Positions 1 to 7,413 of a stretch of DNA of 36,491 nucleotides are shown here, in pieces. Below the pieces are notes generated by a model that was not told the origin of the DNA, did not search any database, and was given only the letters and a program-made list of their open reading frames with translations. This DNA comes from a virus. The DNA lies in IMG/VR virus record IMGVR_UViG_3300020186_000054, positions 1 to 36,491 of that record. One strand, written 5' to 3'. The position numbers and the translations under genes were made by a program. Numbering within the stretch: position 1 is the first letter of the stretch; each line of letters starts with the position of its first letter.

Positions 1-154
1 TGCATTTATAGCAGTCCAATACAGACGGGTCGGGTGGAGAGCATTCATTTCCCATGCAGCCGGGATCGCCGCATATCGGACACGGACCAGCCGAACCAAG
101 CAGTCCACCAAACTGCGGGGAGCGCGGGACTTCTGGTGTGGATTCAACGCTCAC
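1..154 (-). CDS. Partial Cys-rich (zinc-ribbon-like) small protein
   Basis: The reading frame opens at a GTG (154-152) overlapping the last codons of the nuclease gene and runs off the left edge after about 51 codons with no stop. The visible part is Pro/Gly-rich, then shows CPICGDPGC, a further Cys, and CYKC at the edge: several Cys pairs as in a structural zinc site. Gene overlap of this kind is the rule in this operon, which supports it. The GTG start is inferred; no Shine-Dalgarno is seen. Function unknown. Confidence 0.45.
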   Translation of the reverse strand, partial: MSVESTPEVPRSPQFGGLLGSAGPCPICGDPGCMGNECSPPDPSVLDCYKC

Positions 155-1298
155 TCGCGCCCCCCTTGTTGGTGACTTCGACGTTCACCCTTCCAACGCT
201 ACCCCTTTTCAGTTTCTCTGTGACAATTCCAACCAGTAATGTCGCACAAGCCTTGTCGAGTGCTGCACCGGACATTTCTTGATTCCACTCTTTGATCATG
301 GCCTTGATCTCCTTTTTGCTGATTGTCGCCCCGCGCACGAACCGAGCGTCGTCTATGCCGTATTTATCGCGCAACCTGGAGAACAACGCCCCCATGTCAG
401 AAACCTCGCTAGTTTTTGACCCTTCCCCTCGTTCAAGACCGGGGATGGATTCTGCGTCCACTCGCTTCTCGATTTCTTCACGGGCTGTTTTCAGGATGGT
501 TTGAGCAAACGTGACCTGATCAAATAGTTGTGCCAATCGGTCGGGTGCGAGTGATGCAATCTTGTGGGTGACGAGATCCACCGGGCCGAGCCTTTCGACT
601 ACGGCGACGGCCTTGGCGTTCGCTTCCGGGCAATTAGGCTTGAACCGGCACCATTTGCATTGTTTCTCGCCAGGGTTGCGCGGGGCGTTGGGGTCCATGG
701 CGGCAATCGCCACTCGCTCCGACCAATCAATCGCTGCGTCGATTTCTTCACCACGATAGACAACGGGCTCCGGTTTGCCTGTCATACGCTGAATGATGGC
801 TCCGGTGATTGTGAACACAGCGTCGTACGAATGCCCGACCAGTGCGACTAGGCTGCGGAGTTGCCCATTGTCTTTCGAGTCTGATACGTCGCCCGGAAGA
901 CTTTTGTAGTCAATAATAAGCGCGTGATCCCGGCTTATTACAATCCTGTCTCCCTGTCCGGTCATCAATGGCACGCCGTCCCGGCTCGACAACAGCAGTC
1001 GTCGTTCGATTAGTTCAGAGCAATCAGTGATTTCATTCGCTTGCTTCCACCATTCGACAAGATCATTGCCTTTTTTCCAGAGATCAATGGCGGCGGAGTT
1101 TACTGATTCATCAATGTCTCGATGCGCGGCGTTTCCATTAGCCATCTCGCAGAGAACGAAATGAACACGGTCGCCAAACGTGGTGTCCTTGGTTCTGGTG
1201 TCCTCGATGCCTTGGCACGCCAGATGCCTGCCGGGGCAAAGTTCCAATGCTTCCATGGATGAAGCGCTTGGAAGTCCCATTCGTGGATCGTCGCTCAT
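144..1298 (-). CDS. PD-(D/E)XK nuclease, RecB/Cas4-like with Fe-S cysteines (DUF2800-like)
   Basis: 384 aa. The N-terminus (LPSASSMEALELCPG) resembles phage DUF2800/RecB-family nucleases. The nuclease core is visible as GQGDRIVI (about residue 115) followed by ALIIDYKS, the Asp and D-x-K elements of a PD-(D/E)XK active site. One Cys near residue 21 plus a CKWCRFKPNC cluster downstream match the one-plus-three cysteine pattern of AddB/Cas4/Dna2-type Fe-S nucleases. It lies 3 nt after the SSB gene and two genes after an annealing protein, so it is probably the exonuclease of a phage recombination pair, resecting ends for the annealing protein. The C-terminal third is not recognised; the last residues (NVEVTNK) are encoded by a 23-bp sequence repeated at 36275-36297. 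Confidence 0.8.
   Translation of the reverse strand: MSDDPRMGLPSASSMEALELCPGRHLACQGIEDTRTKDTTFGDRVHFVLCEMANGNAAHRDIDESVNSAAIDLWKKGNDLVEWWKQANEITDCSELIERRLLLSSRDGVPLMTGQGDRIVISRDHALIIDYKSLPGDVSDSKDNGQLRSLVALVGHSYDAVFTITGAIIQRMTGKPEPVVYRGEEIDAAIDWSERVAIAAMDPNAPRNPGEKQCKWCRFKPNCPEANAKAVAVVERLGPVDLVTHKIASLAPDRLAQLFDQVTFAQTILKTAREEIEKRVDAESIPGLERGEGSKTSEVSDMGALFSRLRDKYGIDDARFVRGATISKKEIKAMIKEWNQEMSGAALDKACATLLVGIVTEKLKRGSVGRVNVEVTNKGGASER
164..186. repeat. 23-bp direct repeat, left copy
   Basis: Positions 164-186 are identical to 36275-36297, same orientation. On the minus strand both lie at the 3' ends of genes and both are read as NVEVTNK. Flanking bases differ on both sides. Confidence 0.8.
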
Positions 1299-1301
1299 TT
1301 G

Positions 1302-1604
1302 TCAAAAAGGAATATCATCTTCCTGCGATTGGCTGTTGGACGGTTGTTGTCGTGCTGGCTGCGATGGCTGTCGGATAGCCCCAATAGCCTTCCAGTTGCC
1401 GAGGATTGCACCTCTGACGCCTGCCGCACGCTGTTCCTTGGAAACTCCCTGAACAACAAATCCGTCGTTGCCGTAATTGTCAGGCTTATCAAAGCAAACC
1501 AGATCAATGTATTGCCCGACTTTTCCTGTAACGGCATCAGGTTTTTTTCCCGGCTTGATCAATGCCTTGTCAATTTTGGTTACGTTGATGCTTATGGACA
1601 TCAT
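1302..1604 (-). CDS. ssb: Single-stranded DNA-binding protein (phage type)
   Basis: 100 aa with a compact N-terminal domain (contains YGNDGFVVQGVSKEQR, characteristic of a small phage SSB-like family) and a Gln/Ser/Pro linker ending in EDDIPF. That acidic tail with terminal Phe is the hallmark of bacterial SSBs and recruits replication and repair partners. Its ATG overlaps the stop of the annealing-protein gene (ATGA) and its stop is 3 nt before the nuclease start. It probably coats ssDNA during phage replication and recombination. The start is fixed by the ATGATG at 1604; the second ATG is equally possible. Confidence 0.8.
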   Translation of the reverse strand: MMSISINVTKIDKALIKPGKKPDAVTGKVGQYIDLVCFDKPDNYGNDGFVVQGVSKEQRAAGVRGAILGNWKAIGAIRQPSQPARQQPSNSQSQEDDIPF

Positions 1605-2710
1605 GGCAATGTTTCCCCTTCGAGGTAGGCGCTGGTCTTTTCAAGGACGTGCGGCCAGTTGTCTAACACATAGCGGGCATCGTCATTGGACAGGTCAAGG
1701 GTATTCCATGCGCCATGCGCTTTGCCGACTGTCTGGAGATAGGCCAGAACGTCGCCCGATGTGACTTTTCCATCGGCGGATAGCTTGTCGATTCGGGAGG
1801 CTAAGGATTCGACTGGGGCGGTCTCGACGGGGACGGGGGCGATGTCATCAATGGGAACATCAACCGTTTTCGGTGGTCTGCCACGGCGGCGGGACGAAGT
1901 CGGGGTATCGATGGTTGCAGTGGTTGTCGGGCTTGCGGTTTCAAACTCGGGTTCGTATTCAAACCAGTCCTCCGGCTTGCTCATTCCGTCGCGCATGCTG
2001 GCGTAAATCTTTCGGAGTTGAACGATTTGCGCGGGTTGGATGGAGTCAATCCGGCGCTGGATGCGCTTCTCGATCTGGGTGGAAGTGATTCTCATGGCGC
2101 CGAACGCTGCGATCAGGGCCTTCACTTTCTCGGGATTTGACTCGGCGCTGCTTTGAAGAGTCACCTCGCATTGTTTAACCGCGTCTTCAACGATGTCGCC
2201 GGGAACCACCCCTAGAATACACGCACGGAGACGGCGGGCTCCATGGTTGGCGACCAGTTCATAAATGTCTCGGGGTTTAGTCAGCATTTTGACGCCTTGA
2301 TCGGTGTGCCTTTCGTGGCGAACCTGAAAGACCTTTACTTGCCGTGTGTTGGTTTCCAAATCCCACGCAAACGCCTCGACGACACTCTCGCCTTCGCGTT
2401 GTTCCAACTCGCGCACGCCGAACTGAATGTTCCCCCAATTCTGGGCAATCGTCTCAGCGAGCCGAATTGATGGGCCGCTGATGTCGGTTCCTCCCCGGCT
2501 GTAGGTGTAAAGCGCGCCCTCAGCCAATGATGGGCGGGTGCAGGCATTGAGAATCCGGTCGAGCGCAGCGACGTGATCACGCGGGAATCGACGGGCGAGA
2601 ATCATGGCGGATTGCACCTCCGCCACTGCTCGTTGGGATTCTATTTCGACTTGTGATGATGATGCCGTTCGCGAAAACGGCGAGGATTTTTCTTGTAGTT
2701 CGGTACTCAT
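1601..2710 (-). CDS. Putative RecT/Rad52-like ssDNA-annealing recombinase
   Basis: 369 aa from the ATG at 2710, chosen because it overlaps the TGA of the upstream gene (ATGA). The frame stays open to 2773, but that extension lies inside the upstream gene. The conserved core (GGTDISGPSIRLAE, then GARRLRACILGVVPGD, roughly residues 70-185) matches a widespread phage protein family usually found beside SSB and a RecB-like nuclease and annotated as a recombination protein. A Ser/Thr/Pro linker with RRRGRPPK, an AT-hook-like basic patch, follows at about residue 275. Role inferred from family memory and neighbours: annealing complementary strands produced by the nuclease. Confidence 0.65.
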   Translation of the reverse strand: MSTELQEKSSPFSRTASSSQVEIESQRAVAEVQSAMILARRFPRDHVAALDRILNACTRPSLAEGALYTYSRGGTDISGPSIRLAETIAQNWGNIQFGVRELEQREGESVVEAFAWDLETNTRQVKVFQVRHERHTDQGVKMLTKPRDIYELVANHGARRLRACILGVVPGDIVEDAVKQCEVTLQSSAESNPEKVKALIAAFGAMRITSTQIEKRIQRRIDSIQPAQIVQLRKIYASMRDGMSKPEDWFEYEPEFETASPTTTATIDTPTSSRRRGRPPKTVDVPIDDIAPVPVETAPVESLASRIDKLSADGKVTSGDVLAYLQTVGKAHGAWNTLDLSNDDARYVLDNWPHVLEKTSAYLEGETLP

Positions 2711-2934
2711 GGATTTGGTTGTTGTTCGGGTTGGAAAGTCGCGTCGTGGAATTTGAGATATAGATTGTCCCAATCAATTTCCGCGACAACGTGATCGCAT
2801 CCACCGGTGACGATTATCCGATTGATAATCTCCACCTTGAACGCCCTAAAGATTTGACGGACTTGTTCAGCCTCGTCGGTTGTGAACTCGATTTGCACGG
2901 TCAAATTCCCATCTTTGTTTGAGTTTTCGCGCAT
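2707..2934 (-). CDS. Hypothetical small acidic protein
   Basis: 75 aa, not recognised. Alternating charged and hydrophobic residues (VQIEFTTDEAEQVRQIFRAF) suggest a small alpha/beta fold; it ends PEQQPNP. Its stop overlaps the start of the annealing-protein gene, and its first 68 nt overlap the end of the mini-gene at 2867-3019, so the true start could be further in. Probably co-translated with the recombination genes. Confidence 0.55.
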   Translation of the reverse strand: MRENSNKDGNLTVQIEFTTDEAEQVRQIFRAFKVEIINRIIVTGGCDHVVAEIDWDNLYLKFHDATFQPEQQPNP

Positions 2935-3019
2935 TGCGGTTGTCGATCATTTGGTAAACGGAAAGTAAAAGTAGATACCCTGCACACATGACGGCAATGC
3001 TGATCAGTTCGATATTCAT
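2867..3019 (-). CDS. Small single-pass membrane protein
   Basis: 50 aa. A hydrophobic stretch (LISIAVMCAGYLLLLSVY, residues 5-22) is followed by a strongly basic tail (RNARKLKQRW..RANRVHNRRG). The ATG shares its A with the stop of the preceding mini-gene (TGATG), typical of translational coupling, and a weak GAAAG lies upstream. Overlap with the next gene is long (68 nt), the main reason for caution. Function unknown. Confidence 0.45.
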   Translation of the reverse strand: MNIELISIAVMCAGYLLLLSVYQMIDNRNARKLKQRWEFDRANRVHNRRG

Positions 3020-3153
3020 CACTTTTCGCTTTCTTTGGTGACGATTTGTTCGAGGAGCCCGCTGACCCCACCCTTGATTTTCCTGCGCCGCGCAATGACG
3101 ACCGCCTTTTTATCGGTGGCCAGTTTCCAGAGAATATTGCGGCGGCGTTTCAT
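3019..3153 (-). CDS. Small basic protein, first gene of recombination operon
   Basis: 44 aa starting at ATG 3153: MKRRRNILWKLATDKK, then a second basic patch (ARRRKIKGG) and an acidic end (KESEK). About one third Lys/Arg. It ends in the TGATG overlap with the next mini-gene. It is first after the divergent intergenic region, so the leftward promoter should be just upstream. Possibly nucleic-acid binding by charge only; no family recognised. Confidence 0.45.
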   Translation of the reverse strand: MKRRRNILWKLATDKKAVVIARRRKIKGGVSGLLEQIVTKESEK

Positions 3154-3279
3154 TTCGTTGCCAGTAAATACACACGTGCGCACGGGATGGCAACATCTTT
3201 TTTTCGTGTCCGCCGATTTTTTTCATTGACCATGCGTGTGTATGGATTTACATCCTGAACCGTGATCAGAACGCGCACC
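3154..3279. promoter_or_regulatory. Divergent control region between recombination and replication operons
   Basis: 126 bp between genes transcribed left and right, with T-runs (3199-3204, 3217-3223). An 8-bp inverted repeat (atacacac at 3168-3175, gtgtgtat at 3236-3243) brackets the centre and could be a pair of operator half-sites. TTGACC at 3226-3231 resembles a rightward -35, but the -10 is poor. Presence of promoters is inferred from gene layout. Confidence 0.4.
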
Positions 3280-3798
3280 ATGAACCCATGCCGGACGACG
3301 CTGATTGCCCGCAAACTTCGGGAGCGTGGCATCTGCACACAATGCCAGGTTCGGAAGGCCAAGATTTCAACCTTGTGCCCGGTCTGTGAATGCGTCCGGG
3401 TGGCCAAGATGTTCCGGTATATTGGGAAACCTCTGACCGACAACCAGCGGGCGCACCTGACCAAGCTGAGATCGATGGCTCGGGCGATTGTTGGGCCGAA
3501 TTTTGGGCGGATCGTTCCCATTGCGGCGCCATCACCCGTAATCGAATCAACCGACATTCCCGGCCCGGTGGAGATTATCCCCCCAGAAACGGCGCAAAAT
3601 CCATGCGTCACTTTCTCCATCGGGTCGCCGGTCCGGGTGAAGTCTGTCGATTTTACGGGCGAGGGCACGTTTGCCGGCTTGGTTCCAGCCGATCACCCCA
3701 CGCTCGGGCGGTTCGTGATCTCCGAGGGTCCACAATCATGGGTGAAAATCGGAGATGACCAGTGCGTTTTTGCCAGTGCGGAGGTGTTTGCCCCATGA
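3280..3798 (+). CDS. Zinc-ribbon protein, first gene of replication operon
   Basis: 172 aa from ATG 3280; a GTG at 3262 would add six residues. Two Cys pairs (CTQCQ at about residue 20 and CPVC about 14 residues later) followed by a basic segment form a probable zinc ribbon. The C-terminal half (VRVKSVDFTGEGTFAGLVPADHP) is beta-rich, ending in VFASAEVF, like small SH3/KOW-type barrels, though that is a guess. Its stop overlaps the next start (ATGA). As promoter-proximal gene of the operon it could be a regulator or a replication accessory. Confidence 0.6.
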   Translation: MNPCRTTLIARKLRERGICTQCQVRKAKISTLCPVCECVRVAKMFRYIGKPLTDNQRAHLTKLRSMARAIVGPNFGRIVPIAAPSPVIESTDIPGPVEIIPPETAQNPCVTFSIGSPVRVKSVDFTGEGTFAGLVPADHPTLGRFVISEGPQSWVKIGDDQCVFASAEVFAP

Positions 3799-4130
3799 AT
3801 CTCCAGCTGAACGGCGTCCCAAAGAATTACCGGGCCGCGTTCAAGGCCATGTGTGCCGGGGTTCCGGAGGCGGTCGGCTTTTGCCAGTTGGTTCAACTGG
3901 CGTGCCCCTCTCATTTGCGGGCGCTGCATCACATCCCGAAGCCGAACATGAACGACTACCTGCCACCGGACGTTCCCAAACGACCCGGGAACACCACTCA
4001 CGGCACCCGTGCAGCAAAGGCAAAAATGACTCCGGCTGAAATCAAGCGGCGTCGGGCCTATAAACTACGCAAGTTCAAGGAACAAAAGAATGCGTTAGCT
4101 GTGCTGGCGACCGGACAGGGCGCTCAATGA
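3795..4130 (+). CDS. Hypothetical small basic protein
   Basis: 111 aa from ATG 3795 (overlaps the previous stop). The central part is Cys/His-containing (AVGFCQLVQLACPSHLRALHH), and the C-terminal third is very basic and helical (AEIKRRRAYKLRKFKEQKNA), suggesting nucleic-acid binding. No family recognised. It overlaps the RusA-like gene by ATGA. Confidence 0.6.
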   Translation: MNLQLNGVPKNYRAAFKAMCAGVPEAVGFCQLVQLACPSHLRALHHIPKPNMNDYLPPDVPKRPGNTTHGTRAAKAKMTPAEIKRRRAYKLRKFKEQKNALAVLATGQGAQ

Positions 4131-4498
4131 CCGAAGACGATCTTCGCAAAATCGGCTATGAAAAACTCCCCGACGGAAGTTGGCAAAAGGCTGGAATTGT
4201 GGTTGCCGGGACACCTGCCGCCCAGCCTCAACCAGATCCTGTACCGACATTGGCGTTTCGTTCAGGGTATCAAAAAGGAAGCGCAGGTCGCGTTGCTCTC
4301 CTCTTTGAAATCCGCAGGCGACGGCTCCTCGATCCTGACAACACCGTCGTCAAATTCCTTACGGACGGCCTACGTCGCGCTGAACTCTTGGATGACGACC
4401 GGGAAAAAGATGTCTATATCGAGACCTGGCAAATCAAAGTCCACCGCGAAGAAGACGAAGGGACGAAAATCATCATGATTTATCCCGTTAAACAATAA
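4127..4498 (+). CDS. RusA-like Holliday-junction resolvase, apparently split between two frames
   Basis: The frame starting at ATG 4127 has a good RusA C-terminal half: RRRRLLDPDNTVVKF, with the conserved D-x-DN catalytic motif, then DGLRRAELLDDDREKDV with the second Asp cluster and a beta strand. The expected RusA N-terminal half (LPPSLNQILYRHWRFVQG, usual PPSxN..L..HW pattern) is not in this frame; it is encoded about 4185-4265 in the frame starting at ATG 4158. A full-length enzyme therefore needs a -1 shift near 4270-4310, where AAAAAGG occurs in the codon context AAA AAG G. Without it the 123-residue product has a nonsense middle. Either a sequencing indel, a decayed gene or recoding. 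If functional it resolves branched replication or recombination intermediates. Confidence 0.6.
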   Translation: MTEDDLRKIGYEKLPDGSWQKAGIVVAGTPAAQPQPDPVPTLAFRSGYQKGSAGRVALLFEIRRRRLLDPDNTVVKFLTDGLRRAELLDDDREKDVYIETWQIKVHREEDEGTKIIMIYPVKQ

Positions 4499-4504
4499 AT
4501 TGAG

Positions 4505-5386
4505 ATGAATCAATCACCAGCGTTCCAGTTTTACCCGTCTGGCTGGCTCGGTAGCCAAAGGGTCGCAATGCTGACCTTGGAGGAAGAGGGGGCGTATATC
4601 CGGTTGCTGGCATTTTGCTGGCAGCACGGCAGTATCCCGTCCGACCCCGAGAGTGTGGCGCGGTTAATTGGAAAGGGCGCATCAATCGCCCTCGCAACCG
4701 CCGTGCTGACAATGTTCCAGCCGTCCAGTGATCGTCCGGACCGATTAAATCACGACCGACTGGACAAGGAGAGGGAAAAACAATCGGAATGGAGGCGGAA
4801 AAGCTCAGCCGGTGGCAAGAAATCATCCGAGCAAAAGGCTGTTCGACAGAGGGAATCAATAAATCCAGTGGATTTCAAGGGTGGTTCAACCACCCTTCAA
4901 CCACCCTTGAACCACCCTTCCAACCATTCCTCAACCACCCTTCAACCACCCTACCAACCAAATGCCAACTCTTTGTCTTTGTCTTTATCTTCATCTTTAA
5001 ATACAAATACACCCCCCACACACCCGGTTTGTCGCTCCGCTCCTGTCCGTGGTTCTGAGAAAATCGGGGTTCCAGTTCATCCTCTCGCAATTCGGATTGC
5101 CGCCATGGTTAAACAGCGACCGACAACCGCATGGAAATCTACCGACATTCGGGCGTTCCAAAACCTGCCCGAGTTCTCAAAACAGGAAATTGCCGATCTC
5201 GAACGATTTTACGCCGATGGGTGGGAGAAAAGGAGTCGAGGCGAGACTTCCTATATTCGAGGCAATCTTTCAACTCTCCTTAACAACTTTGAATCTGAAA
5301 TTAACAAGGCCAAGGTCGAACTCGCCGCAAATGCAGTCCCAAAACCGAACGACGCAATGAAATCAGCAATCGCAGCCAAGCTCTGA
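4505..5386 (+). CDS. Replication initiator, DUF1376/YdaU-like (lambda O-type arrangement)
   Basis: 293 aa. Residues 1-75 are a clear DUF1376 domain (AFQFYPSGWLGSQRVAMLTLEEEGAYIRLL split across the usual WLG.. and EGAY.RLL motifs). Residues 115-175 are a low-complexity linker of Asn, Pro, Thr and Ser encoded by tandem DNA repeats. The C-terminal part (AWKSTDIRAFQNL, YADGWEKRSRG) is a helical module as seen in phage initiators. It directly precedes the helicase gene, the same order as lambda O then P. It probably binds the repeats in its own gene and loads the helicase. Start: ATG 4505, 7 nt after the previous stop; no strong ribosome-binding site. Confidence 0.7.
   Translation: MNQSPAFQFYPSGWLGSQRVAMLTLEEEGAYIRLLAFCWQHGSIPSDPESVARLIGKGASIALATAVLTMFQPSSDRPDRLNHDRLDKEREKQSEWRRKSSAGGKKSSEQKAVRQRESINPVDFKGGSTTLQPPLNHPSNHSSTTLQPPYQPNANSLSLSLSSSLNTNTPPTHPVCRSAPVRGSEKIGVPVHPLAIRIAAMVKQRPTTAWKSTDIRAFQNLPEFSKQEIADLERFYADGWEKRSRGETSYIRGNLSTLLNNFESEINKAKVELAANAVPKPNDAMKSAIAAKL
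4877..4960 (+). repeat. Iteron array inside initiator gene, candidate phage origin
   Basis: 11-bp units of the form ttcaaccaccc lie at 4885-4895, 4896-4906, 4907-4917 (one change), 4930-4940 and 4941-4951, with a degenerate unit at 4918-4930. The first forms a perfect 10-bp-arm inverted repeat with 4877-4886 (centre at 4887). Immediately downstream, 4961-5010 is pyrimidine-rich and AT-rich, suitable for unwinding. Iterons plus an AT-rich tract within the initiator gene is how lambda ori is built. Origin function is inferred. Confidence 0.6.
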
Positions 5387-5391
5387 CCCCA

Positions 5392-6702
5392 ATGACCGCA
5401 TTCGACACTCCTGACCGCTGGCTTCCGTTTGATGGCACCGCCGAAGAGGCATTGATCGGGTGCGCAACCGTGGATCCAGAAAAGATAATCCCTTTGATCG
5501 CCTCCGTGCCGGGTGATGACCTGTTCTATATCCCGGCCAACCGGACGATTTACGGGGCCATGGCGTCCATGCAGGAGGCTGACATGCCCATTGATGCCGT
5601 CACACTGACTTCATTCCTGCATCAGTCCGGGGATCTGGATGCCGTAGGGGGGGCGATAGCCGTCTCTCGCCTCACCCAGCTCCTCCCGACCGCCGCCAAT
5701 GCCAAGTTCTACCTGAAACTGGTCACTGATAAGCAGCAGTTGCGCCGAATCATCACGACGGCAACCGATTTGGTGTCAAAGGCACATGATTCATCCATGC
5801 CCATGGAAGATGTTCAGGAACAGGTCGAGCTGGCCTTGCATTCGCTGATCCGTTCCTCGAACACCATTGCCGAACCTGAAATGACATGGAAACAAGCAAT
5901 CAACGCGGCCCGGGATCATTATGAAGCCGTGTGTCTCGGGACGAAGGAACCGGGTTTGTCAACCGGGCTGGGCTCTTTGGATCGCATCATCGGCGGCATG
6001 GTGCCCGGAGACATGATCTGCATTGCCGGGGAATCCGGTGGAGGGAAAACCGCCCTCGCACTGCAAATTGCCGGTCGCCTCGCTCTCAAAGGTGAGCGAA
6101 TTCTGGTATTCACCCTGGAAATGACGCAGCAAATGGTGATTGATCGGCTGGTCTCAAATATCGGTGGTGTCAACCTGACTAGCCTTCGCATGCCGGAATG
6201 GCCAGCCCACATGATCGACAGGGCAGGAGCCGCCCTTCATCGCATCGCAGCGCTCGATATTATCGTGCGCGATGATTCCGATATGACCCCAACTCAAATG
6301 CGGTCCATCGCCCGGGAAGCCAATGCAAAAAAACACGTCGGCCTGATCGTTCTGGACTATCTCCAACTGGTTTCCCCTGAGAAAGCAAATAACGAACAGA
6401 ACCGGGAACGAGAGGTCGCCAAAACCTCAATGGCCGCAAAAGCCATGTCCAAGGAAATCGGTTGCCCGGTCATCGTCCTATCCCAACTGAACGAGAACGG
6501 TAAGGTTCGAGATTCCCGACAAATCTTCTTCGACGCGAAACTCGCCCTCAAAATCCTCCCAACAGAGGATTGCGAGGTCAATACCCGAAAACTTCTAATC
6601 GCTAAAAACACAAACGGCCCGTCCGGCGATGTCATCACCCTCGCATGGAACGGTCAACACGTCCGGTTCGATGATCTCTCAACCAAGGAACAACCAAAAT
6701 GA
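5392..6702 (+). CDS. dnaB: Replicative DNA helicase, DnaB family
   Basis: 436 aa, typical DnaB length. The N-terminal domain (to about residue 150) has the DnaB-type opening (EEALIGCATVDPEKI). The RecA-like motor carries Walker A GESGGGKT at residues 213-220, FTLEMTQQ (H1a-like) at 240-247, Walker B LIVLDYLQLV at 318-327, and VIVLSQLNE further on, all as in hexameric 5'-3' replicative helicases. It follows the initiator gene after 5 nt. It would unwind the phage fork after loading by the initiator. Its stop overlaps the next ATG. Confidence 0.93.
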   Translation: MTAFDTPDRWLPFDGTAEEALIGCATVDPEKIIPLIASVPGDDLFYIPANRTIYGAMASMQEADMPIDAVTLTSFLHQSGDLDAVGGAIAVSRLTQLLPTAANAKFYLKLVTDKQQLRRIITTATDLVSKAHDSSMPMEDVQEQVELALHSLIRSSNTIAEPEMTWKQAINAARDHYEAVCLGTKEPGLSTGLGSLDRIIGGMVPGDMICIAGESGGGKTALALQIAGRLALKGERILVFTLEMTQQMVIDRLVSNIGGVNLTSLRMPEWPAHMIDRAGAALHRIAALDIIVRDDSDMTPTQMRSIAREANAKKHVGLIVLDYLQLVSPEKANNEQNREREVAKTSMAAKAMSKEIGCPVIVLSQLNENGKVRDSRQIFFDAKLALKILPTEDCEVNTRKLLIAKNTNGPSGDVITLAWNGQHVRFDDLSTKEQPK

Positions 6703-6896
6703 AAAAAAACCTGGCCAATTATACCTTCACCAAATGCGCCAAAACCGCCGCATCCCTCCCGTCGATCACATATGCCGAACTGGAACGCGCATGGAAGAGC
6801 GCCAAATATCGAGCGTCCAATCAGAAAACCGCACCCGTGATCATTTGGATGGATGTCGTCAACGCAATGGAAAGTTCATCACCGCCGAAGCCATGA
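6699..6896 (+). CDS. Hypothetical protein, 65 aa
   Basis: Starts at ATG 6699 overlapping the helicase stop (ATGA) and ends by ATGA overlap with the following gene, which is the best evidence that it is translated. Basic N-terminus (MKKNLANYTFTKCAK), a Tyr/Ala/Lys helix and a Pro-Lys-Pro end. No family recognised. Confidence 0.5.
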   Translation: MKKNLANYTFTKCAKTAASLPSITYAELERAWKSAKYRASNQKTAPVIIWMDVVNAMESSSPPKP

Positions 6897-7177
6897 GCAC
6901 GACAGACCCTAAACGAGCGTTATCTGCATCCGATTTGTTGGGCATATTGCTCATATTACGGGAAATCCAAGAGATCGCCGAATGGATGCCCACCGGAGGA
7001 ATCGGCAGCGAGGGTGCCACAATGGAGGAATTGAGCCAAGCATCCGAAGAAGGGCACCCATACGATAATGACATGGATTACGACGTGGTACAACGCATAT
7101 GGCGACTTGCGGAAAGCGCAATCAATCTGATGCCTAACGATGAAACTCACGACTGCGAACCGGAGACATCCAAATGA
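6893..7177 (+). CDS. Hypothetical acidic protein, 94 aa
   Basis: ATG 6893 overlaps the previous stop; the frame is open further upstream but there lies within the helicase gene. A hydrophobic helix (ASDLLGILLILREIQEIAEW) is followed by a Gly-rich turn and a strongly acidic stretch (EEGHPYDNDMDYDVV). Overlaps the next gene by ATGA. Not recognised; acidic, DNA-mimic-like composition is noted without claiming function. Confidence 0.55.
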   Translation: MSTTDPKRALSASDLLGILLILREIQEIAEWMPTGGIGSEGATMEELSQASEEGHPYDNDMDYDVVQRIWRLAESAINLMPNDETHDCEPETSK

Positions 7178-7413
7178 CTGGCGAGGATCCGAAGCCGATG
7201 GTCGCTTGCCCCTTCTGCGGGAAGACGATTGCCAGCGAGAACCAGTGGGGGCGACTCTCTATAGATGTCGAAGACGCTGAGGCGGTCGCTGAACACTTCT
7301 TCAAGGCGATCTCCAATGATGCGCGGAAGCCACTCGAAGCTGAAATCATCCGACTAAAGGCGCTCTTATTCGATTTGCAGAACGCGGGCAGCGACGGCGC
7401 AAATGTCGAATAA
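7174..7413 (+). CDS. Small zinc-finger-type protein, 79 aa
   Basis: ATG 7174 overlaps the preceding stop. One CPFCGK knuckle near residue 13 looks like half of a Lar-type zinc ribbon; no second Cys pair is present, so zinc binding may be lost or dimeric. The rest is helical. Its C-terminus contains QNAGSDG, encoded by GCAGAAC at 7377-7383, the same core as the cassette boundary at 8995. It overlaps the next gene by 11 nt. Confidence 0.55.
   Translation: MTGEDPKPMVACPFCGKTIASENQWGRLSIDVEDAEAVAEHFFKAISNDARKPLEAEIIRLKALLFDLQNAGSDGANVE

Noticed and set aside
2335-2580. Other-frame ORFs inside the annealing-protein gene
   Set aside because: Composition is that of shadow frames; the minus-strand gene in the main frame has recognisable motifs and overlap-coupled neighbours.
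2601-2773. Longer start (2773) for the annealing protein
   Set aside because: The ATG at 2710 overlaps the upstream stop as in neighbouring genes; the extension lies inside the upstream coding region.
7136-7142. GCCTAAC as a further attC core
   Set aside because: Matches the core consensus, but no paired inner box or partner GTT core lies within the expected distance; probably chance.
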